Shown piece after piece: positions 6,510 through 14,694 of a DNA stretch of 21,035 nucleotides. This DNA comes from JBBKWH01 sp041165345 (GTDB lineage: Bacteria > Pseudomonadota > Gammaproteobacteria > Pseudomonadales > Moraxellaceae). Below the pieces are notes generated by a model that worked only from the letters and a program-made list of their open reading frames with translations, was not told the origin of the DNA and searched no databases. Position 1 is the first letter of the stretch. Every line of letters starts with the position of its first letter. The position numbers and the translations under genes were made by a program. The stretch spans positions 1 to 21,035 of the forward strand of contig JBEANQ010000019.1 of NCBI GenBank assembly GCA_041165345.1. Direction: 5' to 3'.

Positions 6510-7307
6510 TTAGTTGGCAGGTAACGATTGCACCGACAGCCCTACAGATGACGACGCGGTCGCTGTTACAGGTGTCGCCGTGCCTGTTGGGTCGGTTTCG
6601 GTGGGGCTTTCACGTGGGTCTAGCGCCAATGGCGTAACCGCCACGACGGGTGCAGACACCTCAGCGCCGTCGATACGGTTGGCCGCAACGCCACCGGCGG
6701 GTAGTAAGCTTGGTGCAGCGTCGGCCAAGACATCGACCAACGAGACAATTTTGCTGATATTGGGCGTGCGTTGCAGCACATCCATGATGGCGGCCGACTC
6801 ATTTGGCATCAAGCGACCCATCACATACACCGTACCCGACTCGGTCACCACCTTGACGCGGGTGTCTTTGATGGTTTTGAGCAACAGAATATTGCGGCGG
6901 ATATTGGCCGTGACCATGCCGTCTTGCACAATGGCGTTGTAATCGGCTTTAGGACCGACCGTGATGTAGTTATGCACAGCTTTGACATCGGTCATGGAGC
7001 GAACATTTTGCTCGGCCAACTGCTTGAGGTAGCCGTCAGGCACTTGGCCGGTCAGCAACACCACACTATGAAAACTGCTGATATTAACCCGCGAAAAATT
7101 AAACCGTGGATCGAGCTTATACAGGTTAATTTCGGCTGTTTTGACAATGCCGTTGTCGGTGATGATTTGGGCAAACGAGCGGTCACCACTCACCACACCC
7201 ACCGGCCCTGCGCCCGTAGTCGAGGCGACAAACGACGAGCAACCAGTAAGGCTAAGACTCAATAATACGGCCACAGACAACGCCCGACCTGAACGAAAAA
7301 ACAGCAT
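6510..7307 (-). CDS. dolP: DolP/YraP-like two-BON-domain outer-membrane lipoprotein
   Basis: DolP (formerly YraP) is an outer-membrane lipoprotein that supports envelope integrity and, in E. coli, acts near cell-division sites and the BAM complex. This 265-residue protein has a signal peptide ending in lipobox L20-T-G-C23, BON domain 1 at about residues 51-118 (LLTGQVPD) and BON domain 2 at about 128-193 (VYVMGRL). The ribosome binding site AGGAAG lies 8 nt before ATG. It is longer than E. coli DolP (191) because of a Pro/Thr/Ala/Val-rich, probably disordered tail from about residue 195. The gene order lpoA-yraN-dolP is the conserved gammaproteobacterial one, minus diaA. A weak promoter could lie in the 98-bp gap before it. 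Confidence 0.9.
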   Translation of the reverse strand: MLFFRSGRALSVAVLLSLSLTGCSSFVASTTGAGPVGVVSGDRSFAQIITDNGIVKTAEINLYKLDPRFNFSRVNISSFHSVVLLTGQVPDGYLKQLAEQNVRSMTDVKAVHNYITVGPKADYNAIVQDGMVTANIRRNILLLKTIKDTRVKVVTESGTVYVMGRLMPNESAAIMDVLQRTPNISKIVSLVDVLADAAPSLLPAGGVAANRIDGAEVSAPVVAVTPLALDPRESPTETDPTGTATPVTATASSSVGLSVQSLPAN

Positions 7308-7405
7308 GGTGGAGTCTTCCTAAACCCACAAACGATGACCGAGTCTAGCAAATTGGCGCATCATGCCTACAGCATTTTGGTGAGAGTACGCTGCACAATG
7401 TGGGG

Positions 7406-7792
7406 TTATTCTGCCAGCAAAAACGCGCTCTCGATCCACTCCAGTTGCGCCGGTTGGCTGGATAAATCAACCGTAATCACGTCAAACCGGCAGTCATGGC
7501 TTGCCCACTGGGGCGACTCGGCCAAAAACCACGCCGCCGTACGGCTTAATTTGCGTTGCTTGGCCAGCGTGACACTGGCGGCAGCACTGCCAAACCCCGA
7601 GCGCCGACGGGCTTTGACTTCCACAAACACCAACACATTGTCGCGGCACATCAGCAGGTCAATTTCGCCCCACACGCAATGCACATTGCTGGCCACCCAT
7701 TCAAAGCCTTGCGCAAGCAAGTACTGCTGCGCCAATTGCTCGGCCTGTGCGCCAATCACATGGGTGGGGCTGGTCGAGCGGCCGACGGTCAT
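7406..7792 (-). CDS. yraN: YraN, UPF0102 endonuclease-fold family protein
   Basis: This 128-residue protein matches the YraN family in length and motifs. It has an N-terminal GAQAE segment (residues 14-18), then GEIDLLM (E43, D45) and VFVEVKAR (E58, K60). Together these form the E-D-ExK pattern of the restriction-endonuclease-like fold. The family is widespread and often linked to processing of branched DNA, but its role is not well established. The ATG overlaps the lpoA stop codon in an ATGA arrangement (7792-7789), so translation is coupled to lpoA. Confidence 0.93.
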   Translation of the reverse strand: MTVGRSTSPTHVIGAQAEQLAQQYLLAQGFEWVASNVHCVWGEIDLLMCRDNVLVFVEVKARRRSGFGSAAASVTLAKQRKLSRTAAWFLAESPQWASHDCRFDVITVDLSSQPAQLEWIESAFLLAE

Positions 7793-8727
7793 GGCCGACG
7801 CACCACACCGCGACGAGTCACTTCAAGGCAGTCGGGCGTTCGTTCGATGCGTTGGTTTTCGAGGGTCAATGCACCGGTTCGACCGGCAAACTGCGCACTG
7901 GGTGCCTGATCAAGCATTAAGCGCGACAACTGCCACGCATCTGCACCAAAGGCCACCAAACGCTGGTATGCCAAGGCAACCGGTTGACGCTTTTGTTGGG
8001 TGATGAGTTCGGCCCAGTCTTGCCGATACAACGCGGGTGCATCACAAAACACCACCCCCATCGGCATGTGCTTGGGGTCCAACACACTGGCTGCGACGGT
8101 ATACAGCCGCTGTTTGGGCAAGGGCTCTAATGAGCGCTGCCACTCGGCGCGACCCAACAACAGCACACCTTGTTCGGCGGTCAATTGCTCGGGCAAACGG
8201 TTGATGCTGCGGCGTTCGCCCTGCCACAATTGCTCAAAGGCTTGCAAAAAACGACTGCTGGCCTGTTTAGGTTGCTCGTTCAACAGCAAAATCTGACTGA
8301 CGCCATCACGACGCATTTGGCGAATCAGCGCACGGGCGTCTTCGTCTGGCGACAAGGCAAATTCCCACACCCCCGCACGGCTGGCCGCCACTTGGTTTAA
8401 CGCCAACACCGGAACGGGCAGTTTTAAGGCCAATAATTCACTGACGCGATCTCGATCTAACGGGCCAACAATCAGTTGAGTGTCTGCACGGCGCTCGCGC
8501 TGCATGATCTTAGCCAGTGACTCCGTGCCGTTGTCTGCAATGAAACGCAGCGAGGGTCTTGGGTTTGCGGCATAATAGCCCGCCAGAAAGCCATCACTGA
8601 CGCTTTGCGCCGCTTGTGCCATCGGGCCTTGATCGGGCAACAGCACCAAGATTTCGGCATGTGACAACGGCGCACACAGCGCCAAGCTGGCCCACCACAG
8701 GGCGTGGTTTTTTTTCAATCTATTCAT
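7789..8727 (-). CDS. lpoA: LpoA-like penicillin-binding-protein activator, C-terminal-domain-only form
   Basis: LpoA activates the peptidoglycan synthase PBP1A from the outer membrane. This 312-residue protein has only the periplasmic-binding-protein-like C-terminal domain, beginning directly after the signal peptide with EILVLLPDQGPMAQAAQ. The N-terminal TPR-like half of E. coli LpoA (678 residues) is missing. The signal peptide ends SHA/E and looks like a signal peptidase I site; the only Cys (C18, in LALC) lacks the small residue needed at -1 for a lipobox. If correct, the protein is soluble in the periplasm. Position upstream of yraN and divergent from rsmI supports orthology. The start has no clear ribosome binding site. 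Assignment to the family is firm; retention of the PBP-activating role is not. Confidence 0.85.
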   Translation of the reverse strand: MNRLKKNHALWWASLALCAPLSHAEILVLLPDQGPMAQAAQSVSDGFLAGYYAANPRPSLRFIADNGTESLAKIMQRERRADTQLIVGPLDRDRVSELLALKLPVPVLALNQVAASRAGVWEFALSPDEDARALIRQMRRDGVSQILLLNEQPKQASSRFLQAFEQLWQGERRSINRLPEQLTAEQGVLLLGRAEWQRSLEPLPKQRLYTVAASVLDPKHMPMGVVFCDAPALYRQDWAELITQQKRQPVALAYQRLVAFGADAWQLSRLMLDQAPSAQFAGRTGALTLENQRIERTPDCLEVTRRGVVRRP

Positions 8728-8742
8728 TTTGGAGTCGTCCGC

Positions 8743-9591
8743 ATGAGTGCCATTCTATATGTCGTGGCGACACCGATCGGTCATTTTGATGACTTATCTG
8801 CGCGCGCCGCGCAAACCCTGCGCGATGTCGATTTGATTGCCGCCGAAGACACCCGCCACTCGGGACGCTTACTGTCGGCTTACACCATCTCGACACCAGT
8901 GACTGCTTGTCATGATCACAACGAAAGCCAGAAGGTAGCCGAACTGATCCAAACCCTGCAAGAGGGACGTTCGGTGGCCTTGATTAGCGACGCAGGCACG
9001 CCGCTGATTAGTGACCCTGGTTTTCGGTTGGTGCGTGCCGCGCATGAGGCGGGCGTTCGCGTGGTCCCAATTCCTGGTGCCTGTGCCGCTATTACGGCAC
9101 TGTCTGCGTCGGGCCTTGCCAGCGATCGCTTTAGTTTTGAAGGGTTTTTGCACGCCAAATCCCATGCCCGCCGGCAAACCCTTGACGCCCTCAAGCACGA
9201 AACCCGCACCCTGATTTTTTATGAAGCCCCACATCGTATTGTCGATTGCTTGGCCGATCTGGTCGAGATTTTTGGTGCAGATCGTGACGCCACACTGGCA
9301 CGCGAAATCACTAAAACCTTTGAAACCATTAAAAAATCGACCTTGGGTGAGCTGCTGGCGTTTGTACAAGGCGACAGCAACCAACAAAAAGGCGAAATTG
9401 TCTTGGTCATTGCTGGTGCCGCACCCGACGCCGACCAGCTCAATGACCAAAAAACCGACGCCCTGCTGCTACGCTTGCTGCAAGACCTGCCGGTCAAAAG
9501 CGCCGCACAACTCGCCGCTGACCTGACAGGGCTGAAAAAAAACGCCCTCTACACACGGGCGCTGGCCTTAAAAACACCAGATCACCCCTAA
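8743..9591 (+). CDS. rsmI: RsmI, 16S rRNA (cytidine1402-2'-O)-methyltransferase
   Basis: RsmI transfers a methyl group from S-adenosylmethionine to the 2'-O of C1402 in the ribosomal decoding centre. The protein of 282 residues starts MSAILYVVATPIGH; the ATG at 8743 is preceded by GGAG 8 nt upstream, so it is preferred over an in-frame GTG-like extension at 8704 that would run into lpoA. Family motifs are TPIGHFDD, AAEDTRHSGRLL, SDAGTPLISDPG and FYEAPHRI, the tetrapyrrole-methylase fold. It is divergent from lpoA with only 15 bp between the two start codons, so both promoters must lie inside the neighbouring coding region. Confidence 0.97.
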   Translation: MSAILYVVATPIGHFDDLSARAAQTLRDVDLIAAEDTRHSGRLLSAYTISTPVTACHDHNESQKVAELIQTLQEGRSVALISDAGTPLISDPGFRLVRAAHEAGVRVVPIPGACAAITALSASGLASDRFSFEGFLHAKSHARRQTLDALKHETRTLIFYEAPHRIVDCLADLVEIFGADRDATLAREITKTFETIKKSTLGELLAFVQGDSNQQKGEIVLVIAGAAPDADQLNDQKTDALLLRLLQDLPVKSAAQLAADLTGLKKNALYTRALALKTPDHP

Positions 9592-9620
9592 ACATCACAC
9601 CATGTGTGACCGCGTTACAA

Positions 9621-10289
9621 CTAACCCAAACTAAATGCGCCGCCTTTTTCGATGGCGCGTTGGTAGGCTGGGCGGGCACGAATACGTGCCAAATACGCGG
9701 CAAGCTTCGGATAGCGCTGATCCAACCCCCCGCGTGCGGCGGCAGCTTCTAGTGGAAAGCTCATTTGAATATCAGCAGCACTGATCTGATCGCCTGCAAA
9801 CCATTCACGCTCGGCCAGCGTGCGGTCTAAAAAATCCAAATGTAGCTTCAGCTGTGGGCTAATAAACTGCTGATTGGTTTTTTTGACCACTTGCGCAATG
9901 ATCGGTTTGACAAAAAACGGCATTGGACTGCTGCCGATTTTGTTAAACACCAACCGCAGCAACAATGGCGGCATCAATGAGCCTTCGGCGTAATGCATAA
10001 AGTATTGATACTGCCAATACGCATCTGAGCCAGCCTGTGGTGACCACTGCCCTTGCCCATAGGTTTGCGCCAAATAATCCACAATCACACCAGACTCAGC
10101 AATGGTGCGCGCGCCGTCCGTGATGACTGGCGATTTGCCCAACGGATGCACGGCTTTGAGCGTACTGGGCGCGAGCATGGTTTTAACGTCGCGCTGATAA
10201 TGCTTGATCTCGTAAGGGATGCCTAACTCTTCGAGCATCCACAAAATCCGCTGTGAGCGTGAGTGATTCAAGTGATGAACGATGATCAT
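9621..10289 (-). CDS. Glutathione S-transferase family protein
   Basis: This 222-residue protein has the two-domain GST layout. The N-terminal thioredoxin-like domain starts MIIVHHLNHSRSQRILW, carries the cis-Pro loop PLGKSP (P54) and the glutathione-binding E65-S66 pair; an all-helical C-terminal domain ends with the DISAADI-like segment DQISAADIQMSFPL. GSTs conjugate or reduce electrophilic substrates with glutathione in the cytoplasm. ATG 10289 has GGAG at an 8-nt distance, so the 27-residue extension to 10370 is rejected. The gene follows an unrecognised gene by 19 nt, suggesting an operon. It converges on rsmI, with a short TCACAC/GTGTGA hairpin but no T-run between them. Confidence 0.93.
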   Translation of the reverse strand: MIIVHHLNHSRSQRILWMLEELGIPYEIKHYQRDVKTMLAPSTLKAVHPLGKSPVITDGARTIAESGVIVDYLAQTYGQGQWSPQAGSDAYWQYQYFMHYAEGSLMPPLLLRLVFNKIGSSPMPFFVKPIIAQVVKKTNQQFISPQLKLHLDFLDRTLAEREWFAGDQISAADIQMSFPLEAAAARGGLDQRYPKLAAYLARIRARPAYQRAIEKGGAFSLG

Positions 10290-10308
10290 CGGACACGCTC
10301 CAAAAGGT

Positions 10309-11004
10309 TTAGGGTAAACGTAAAAACTGCTGTAAATGATCGGCAACCGGCACAAACAGCGTCGGCTCAAGCTGATCGCCTAATTTGCGCAACTGCCGAA
10401 ACGCTAACGTATTCGTCATGGAAATCACCCCATTTAAGGTCTTATCCGCCACAAAATTAAATTTCAGCAACTTTTTGGGCGTATACAACAACAGCACAAG
10501 GCTTTCTTCAATCACCTGAATCAACACATCAATCGCCGCACGAGCGGTACTGACTTGGCCAGTACGCAACTGCTCAAGGCTGTGCAAAGACTGCTCGGCC
10601 AGTTTTGCTGAAATAGCAAAGGTCAAATAGGCGGATGCGGGTGCATCGTTTTGTGGGCTGACAACCAACAGTTGATCGTAATGCTGTGCGACCGGCATGA
10701 GGCGCTCATTACCAAAAAAACCCGTCGCCCACGGTAAATACTTACGCAACACCGCTTTGACTTCTTCGACGGTGCCTTGCGCATCTTGATACGACGACTT
10801 ACCGCTGGCATCGGCCATACGCTTGAGCATATCGCCAAAAATGGTGTCAATGGTGGCACACGCCACATCGCTAATCAGACGACCGGCCTCGTTGGCTAAT
10901 GGCTCACGTTCGCCCGCTTGTAAGCGCTGATTGAGTTGTTTGAGTTGTTGACATAATGAGACGCTGATGGGAATCGCGATCATCGGACTGGCTACGGAGA
11001 TCAT
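10309..11004 (-). CDS. Hypothetical protein, mostly helical, upstream of GST gene
   Basis: I do not recognise this 231-residue protein. It is predicted from composition to be largely alpha-helical and cytoplasmic, with no signal peptide and no clear membrane segment. It starts MISVASPMIAIPISVSL. Notable segments are a Gln/Leu-rich helix near residue 20, 'YLPWATGFFGNERLMPVAQHYDQLL' in the middle (about 88-112) and 'LLLYTPKKLLKFNFVADKTLN' near residue 180. ATG 11004 has CAGGA 7-8 nt upstream and is preferred over the TTG at 11019. The GST gene begins 19 nt after its stop. The frame is long, has a ribosome binding site and codon use like its neighbours, so it is a real gene. Confidence 0.75.
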   Translation of the reverse strand: MISVASPMIAIPISVSLCQQLKQLNQRLQAGEREPLANEAGRLISDVACATIDTIFGDMLKRMADASGKSSYQDAQGTVEEVKAVLRKYLPWATGFFGNERLMPVAQHYDQLLVVSPQNDAPASAYLTFAISAKLAEQSLHSLEQLRTGQVSTARAAIDVLIQVIEESLVLLLYTPKKLLKFNFVADKTLNGVISMTNTLAFRQLRKLGDQLEPTLFVPVADHLQQFLRLP

Positions 11005-11110
11005 CAAAACATCCTGCAAAAAGATATGCGCCGAACATAGCAGTGATCACCCATCAATCACAGCAGCCCACACAAAAATGAGTACAGCCCCCACAGCCAT
11101 TGACAAGCCT

Positions 11111-11698
11111 TTACAACACCGTTGACAGCCACGATAGGACGCTTGAGGCCAGCCAATATGCGCTCCACAGCAACCACACCAGCACCAATGTGCCCATCAC
11201 GTCAGGAAGGTGCAGCCAACACCACGCCACCATCGGATTGCGCCAAAATGCCGAGGTTTGCTGGCGTTTTTCGAGTGCTTGATGCAAAAAAGGATGGTCG
11301 ATTAGAGCGTCACTGGTGACACCATGCACCTGTTTTAAATGGGTATGCACAATATTGACCGCCCGCCGACTAGGGCGAATAAACACGTCGGATACATCAC
11401 CCAATACCGGCACAAAACCGACTCCCACATCCAACACGGCCAGCTTAATGGCGGGGGTCAATTGCGACAGTGGCACACCCAACTGATGGGCGCGGTAAAT
11501 GGCATAGCCTGCCAACGCCAAACCGGCAAGGTCACCGACCACAGGAATCGTACCGACCGCAGCATCTGCGCCAATGCCCTGACGGGTAAACGGAATGCGG
11601 ACGAACGAGTCCATCACGTTGGCATATTTGGCCAGCTCACGCGCAAGCGTGATGGCACGTTGTGGGTCGGCAGAGACAGTGTTCACCGGCGGCATCAT
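11111..11698 (-). CDS. DUF4112 domain membrane protein
   Basis: This 195-residue protein contains the DUF4112 pattern at about residues 27-118: MDSFVRIPFTRQGIGADA, then GTIPVVGDLAGL, a helix with GVPLSQL, and a second VGFVPVLGDVSDVF followed by RRAVN. The repeated 'PV(V/L)GD' turns separate hydrophobic helices. A further hydrophobic stretch near residues 165-190 (VLVWLLWSAYWLA) adds a C-terminal membrane segment. The function of the family is unknown. ATG 11698 or the adjacent ATG 11695 is the likely start; the TTG at 11704 is less likely. It lies 106 bp upstream of the hypothetical-GST pair on the same strand and may belong to the same unit. Confidence 0.88.
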   Translation of the reverse strand: MMPPVNTVSADPQRAITLARELAKYANVMDSFVRIPFTRQGIGADAAVGTIPVVGDLAGLALAGYAIYRAHQLGVPLSQLTPAIKLAVLDVGVGFVPVLGDVSDVFIRPSRRAVNIVHTHLKQVHGVTSDALIDHPFLHQALEKRQQTSAFWRNPMVAWCWLHLPDVMGTLVLVWLLWSAYWLASSVLSWLSTVL

Positions 11699-11800
11699 AT
11701 GCAATCCAAAGCACTTTAATTCGCCAAGTGTGCCGCAACAGCGTGCGCGGTTCGATGCACATTCTGTGAGGATGGCCGCGCCAAAACCAACCGTCTCGCG

Positions 11801-12742
11801 TTACGGCGTCATCTGCCAAAAACGCCACATCTCGGTGGCGGTGTCGATGTCTTTTTCGGTGCTGCCCAACACCACCGGAAACGTATACGACGCTTGGGGG
11901 ATCGAGTGACCACCATTCCAGACCGTATACAGGGCAACGGGCTTGCCATACACCGATGGCCACACATTGCGCTGTGTCCACGTCCGGTCTAGCCCAGCGG
12001 ATCGGCTTAAGGTCGTGACCACTGGCGGCGCTTGAATATTGGCCAATTTTAGATAGGTCTGTACGGTTTGGTCAGTCGATAGAACCGTGCCACGACTACC
12101 AAACAGCCCATACAACGCGACTGTACCGCCGTCATACGGGTTCATCGGGTCGCTGGTACCATTGATGATCACCGTGGGCACGGCCACGCTAGGTGATGCA
12201 CATGCATTGTTGTCGGCGGTGGGTAAACTGGCACTCACCGCTCCAATACCCGCCACCATGTAGGGCGCTTCAATGCCAACCCGAAACGCCATTTGCGCGC
12301 CACTGGAATAGCCCATCACATACACATGCTTGGGGTCGATTTGATGCGAGGCTTGAAAGTGTTGGATTAGTCCACGCATAAAGCCAATGTCGTCAATATT
12401 CAGTTGGCGAGCGGTATAAGTGGCCGCTTTGCGGCAATCGTTCCAGTTTTTGTCGTATCCATCGGGATACACCACAATCAGACCGTATTGATCCGCCAAG
12501 CGCTCAAAGCTGTTGGCGGTATATTTGCGCATGGTTTCGCCTGTGCCGCCACTCCCGTGCAGCGCCAACACCAAAGGAGCGTTGGGTGCGAGATTGGCCG
12601 GAATATATGCCACAAACTGACGCTGCAAACTGCCAACCGTAATACTGCTGGTGAGCGTGGTTGCGGTGCTGGCAGCGTGGCTCACAAGTGGCAATGCCAG
12701 TACGGCGCACAGCAAACCGATGGTGCGGTGATGGGGTGTCAT
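11801..12742 (-). CDS. Secreted esterase, PHB depolymerase / feruloyl esterase (LpqC, CE1-like) family
   Basis: This is an exported serine esterase of 313 residues. The Sec signal peptide runs to about residue 23 (LALPLVSHA/A) with no lipobox. The fold markers are the oxyanion loop LHGSGGTGE (61-69), VYPDGYDKNWNDC typical of LpqC-like esterases, the nucleophile elbow G144-Y-S146-S-G, D198 (NGTSD) and H279 (NGGH). C103 and C181 could form a disulphide. Relatives hydrolyse polyhydroxybutyrate, feruloyl or acetyl esters on polysaccharides; I cannot choose among these. ATG 12742 has AGAGG 6 nt upstream, so a 42-residue N-terminal extension is rejected. Upstream is a 254-bp gap with an 8-bp inverted repeat. 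Confidence 0.9.
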   Translation of the reverse strand: MTPHHRTIGLLCAVLALPLVSHAASTATTLTSSITVGSLQRQFVAYIPANLAPNAPLVLALHGSGGTGETMRKYTANSFERLADQYGLIVVYPDGYDKNWNDCRKAATYTARQLNIDDIGFMRGLIQHFQASHQIDPKHVYVMGYSSGAQMAFRVGIEAPYMVAGIGAVSASLPTADNNACASPSVAVPTVIINGTSDPMNPYDGGTVALYGLFGSRGTVLSTDQTVQTYLKLANIQAPPVVTTLSRSAGLDRTWTQRNVWPSVYGKPVALYTVWNGGHSIPQASYTFPVVLGSTEKDIDTATEMWRFWQMTP

Positions 12743-12857
12743 GATGACCTCTGTTGTTTTGTCCCACGTTGAGCAGGGCTCGGCGTGATCGGTGTATTCA
12801 GTGTTGATGCTACACAGTTGGAGGGGGTGCGGCAATTCTAAACAAGCAACATTGCTC

Positions 12858-12886
12858 ATCAGCACCAATCACAGTAACGTGCTGAT
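12858..12886. repeat. 8-bp inverted repeat upstream of the secreted esterase
   Basis: ATCAGCAC (12858-12865) and GTGCTGAT (12879-12886) are perfect inverted copies 13 bp apart, centred about 130 bp before the esterase start. There is no T-run. A regulator operator is possible; a TAGAAT element lies between it and the gene on the minus strand with no good -35. The rest of 12743-12917 shows nothing more. Confidence 0.45.
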
Positions 12887-12917
12887 CAACGATGCAAATA
12901 AATACTTAAATGAATTG

Positions 12918-12987
12918 AAAAACCCCCACGCTGTCGCGCAGGGGCTTTGCTGTACCGCAACATATCGCAGACTTAAACGCAGTCTGC
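12918..12987 (-). terminator. groEL terminator region
   Basis: After the groEL stop (12997) the minus strand first has a 7-bp hairpin AGTCTGC/GCAGACT (12987-12967). Then comes a GC-rich stem, CCCC...GGGG with an inner GCG/CGC helix (12945-12923), followed by a run of T (12922-12918). The second hairpin with its T-run is the likely Rho-independent terminator. Confidence 0.75.
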
Positions 12988-12996
12988 AATGGCCAA

Positions 12997-14634
12997 TTAC
13001 ATGCCCATGCCGCCCATACCACCCATGCCGCCCATATCAGGTGCAGCTGGCTTGTCTTCTGGGAAGTCGGTGATCATGCACTCGGTGGTCAGCATCAAAC
13101 CAGCAACCGATGCGGCGTTTTCAAGCGCCGAACGGGTCACTTTGGCTGGGTCCAAAATCCCCATCTCCAACATGTCGCCGTATTCGCCCGATGCTGCGTT
13201 GTAGCCATAGTTGCCAGTGCCGTTTTTAACAGCATTGACCACCACAGAGGCTTCTTCACCGGCGTTGGTGACGATCTGACGCAATGGCGCTTCCATCGCA
13301 CGACGCAGAATGTTGATCCCTGCGGTTTGGTCGTCATTTGCACCAGTCAGGTCAGCCAGTGCTTGCAGGGCGCGAACCAAAGCGACGCCACCACCAGCAA
13401 CCACGCCTTCTTCAACCGCTGCACGGGTCGCATGAAGCGCGTCATCAACGCGGTCTTTTTTCTCTTTCATTTCGATTTCAGTGGCCGCACCGACTTTGAT
13501 CACGGCAACACCGCCAGCCAATTTGGCCACGCGTTCTTGCAGTTTTTCGCGGTCGTAGTCGCTGGTCGCGTCTTCGATTTGCTTACGGATGGTCAACACG
13601 CGGGATTCGATTTCAGCCGATTGGCCTGCACCGTCCACAATCACGGTGTTTTCTTTGCCCACAGTGATTTTGCGCGCTGTACCCAAGTCTTGTGGGGTGG
13701 CGGTCTCTAAACTCATGCCAACTTCTTCGCTGATGACGGTCGCGCCGGTCAGGATGGCGATGTCTTGCAGCATGGCTTTGCGACGGTCGCCAAAACCCGG
13801 TGCTTTAACGGCACAGACTTTGATGATACCGCGCATGTTGTTGACCACCAGAGTGGCCAGCGCTTCGCCTTCGATGTCTTCAGCAATAATCAACAGTGGT
13901 TTGCCCGACTTGGCAACCGCTTCAAGTGTTGGGATCAGTTCACGGATGTTGCTGATTTTTTTGTCAACCAACAAAATCAGTGGGCTGTCCAGCTCGGCGG
14001 TCAGGGTGTCGGCTTTGTTGGCAAAGTATGGGCTGATGTAGCCACGGTCAAACTGCATGCCTTCAACCACGTCCAGCGTGTCTTCAAAGCCTGAGCCTTC
14101 TTCAACAGTGATCACGCCTTCTTTGCCGACTTTGCTCATGGCTTCAGCGATCAGGTCACCAATGGTTTGGTCGCTGTTGGCCGAGATCGAGCCGACTTGT
14201 GCAATGGCTTTGGTGTCGTTGGCAGGAGTCGAAATGTTTTTGATTTCGGTCACGGCCACACGCACGGCTTTGTCGATGCCGCGCTTTAAGTCCATTGGGT
14301 TCATGCCCGCAGCGACGGCTTTCATGCCTTCGTTCAAAATGGCTTGTGCCAACACGGTTGCGGTTGTTGTACCGTCACCCGCGATGTCAGCAGTTTTGCT
14401 GGCCACTTCACGCACAAGCTGTGCGCCCATGTTTTCAAACTTGTCTTTTAGGCTGATTTCTTTGGCAACCGACACACCGTCTTTGGTGATGTGTGGTGAG
14501 CCATAGGCTTTGTCGATGACGACGTTGCGGCCTTTTGGCCCCAAGGTGACTTTGACCGCGTCGGCCAATACGTTCACGCCAGCAATCATTTTGCTACGGG
14601 CGGAATCACCAAATTTTACTTCTTTTGCAGACAT
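12997..14634 (-). CDS. groEL: GroEL (60 kDa chaperonin)
   Basis: GroEL is the ATP-driven double-ring chaperonin that folds cytoplasmic proteins together with GroES. This copy is full length at 545 residues, begins MSAKEVKFGDSAR, and contains the ATP-binding segments LGPKGRNVV (31-39) and GDGTTTATVLA (86-96). The C-terminal tail is the usual Gly-Gly-Met repeat (ends GGMGGMGGMGM). The ribosome binding site AGGAG lies 8 nt before ATG. It follows groES by 60 nt in the standard operon order and is presumably driven by the sigma32-like promoter upstream of groES. Confidence 0.99.
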   Translation of the reverse strand: MSAKEVKFGDSARSKMIAGVNVLADAVKVTLGPKGRNVVIDKAYGSPHITKDGVSVAKEISLKDKFENMGAQLVREVASKTADIAGDGTTTATVLAQAILNEGMKAVAAGMNPMDLKRGIDKAVRVAVTEIKNISTPANDTKAIAQVGSISANSDQTIGDLIAEAMSKVGKEGVITVEEGSGFEDTLDVVEGMQFDRGYISPYFANKADTLTAELDSPLILLVDKKISNIRELIPTLEAVAKSGKPLLIIAEDIEGEALATLVVNNMRGIIKVCAVKAPGFGDRRKAMLQDIAILTGATVISEEVGMSLETATPQDLGTARKITVGKENTVIVDGAGQSAEIESRVLTIRKQIEDATSDYDREKLQERVAKLAGGVAVIKVGAATEIEMKEKKDRVDDALHATRAAVEEGVVAGGGVALVRALQALADLTGANDDQTAGINILRRAMEAPLRQIVTNAGEEASVVVNAVKNGTGNYGYNAASGEYGDMLEMGILDPAKVTRSALENAASVAGLMLTTECMITDFPEDKPAAPDMGGMGGMGGMGM

Positions 14635-14694
14635 GCGAATGCTCCTAATATTCAGTCAATCAATGGTCAATCAAGACAATCCAAACGGCGTCAA

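Noticed and set aside
7335..8003. 222-codon plus-strand ORF opposite yraN and lpoA
   Set aside because: The minus-strand genes have family motifs and coupled starts; this frame has none.
8655..8680. Cysteine in the LpoA signal peptide as a lipobox (LALC)
   Set aside because: Leu at the -1 position is not accepted by the lipoprotein signal peptidase, and a good SHA cleavage site follows.
9596..9612. TCACAC/GTGTGA hairpin between rsmI and the GST gene
   Set aside because: The stem is only 6 bp with a 3-nt loop and no T-run on either strand.
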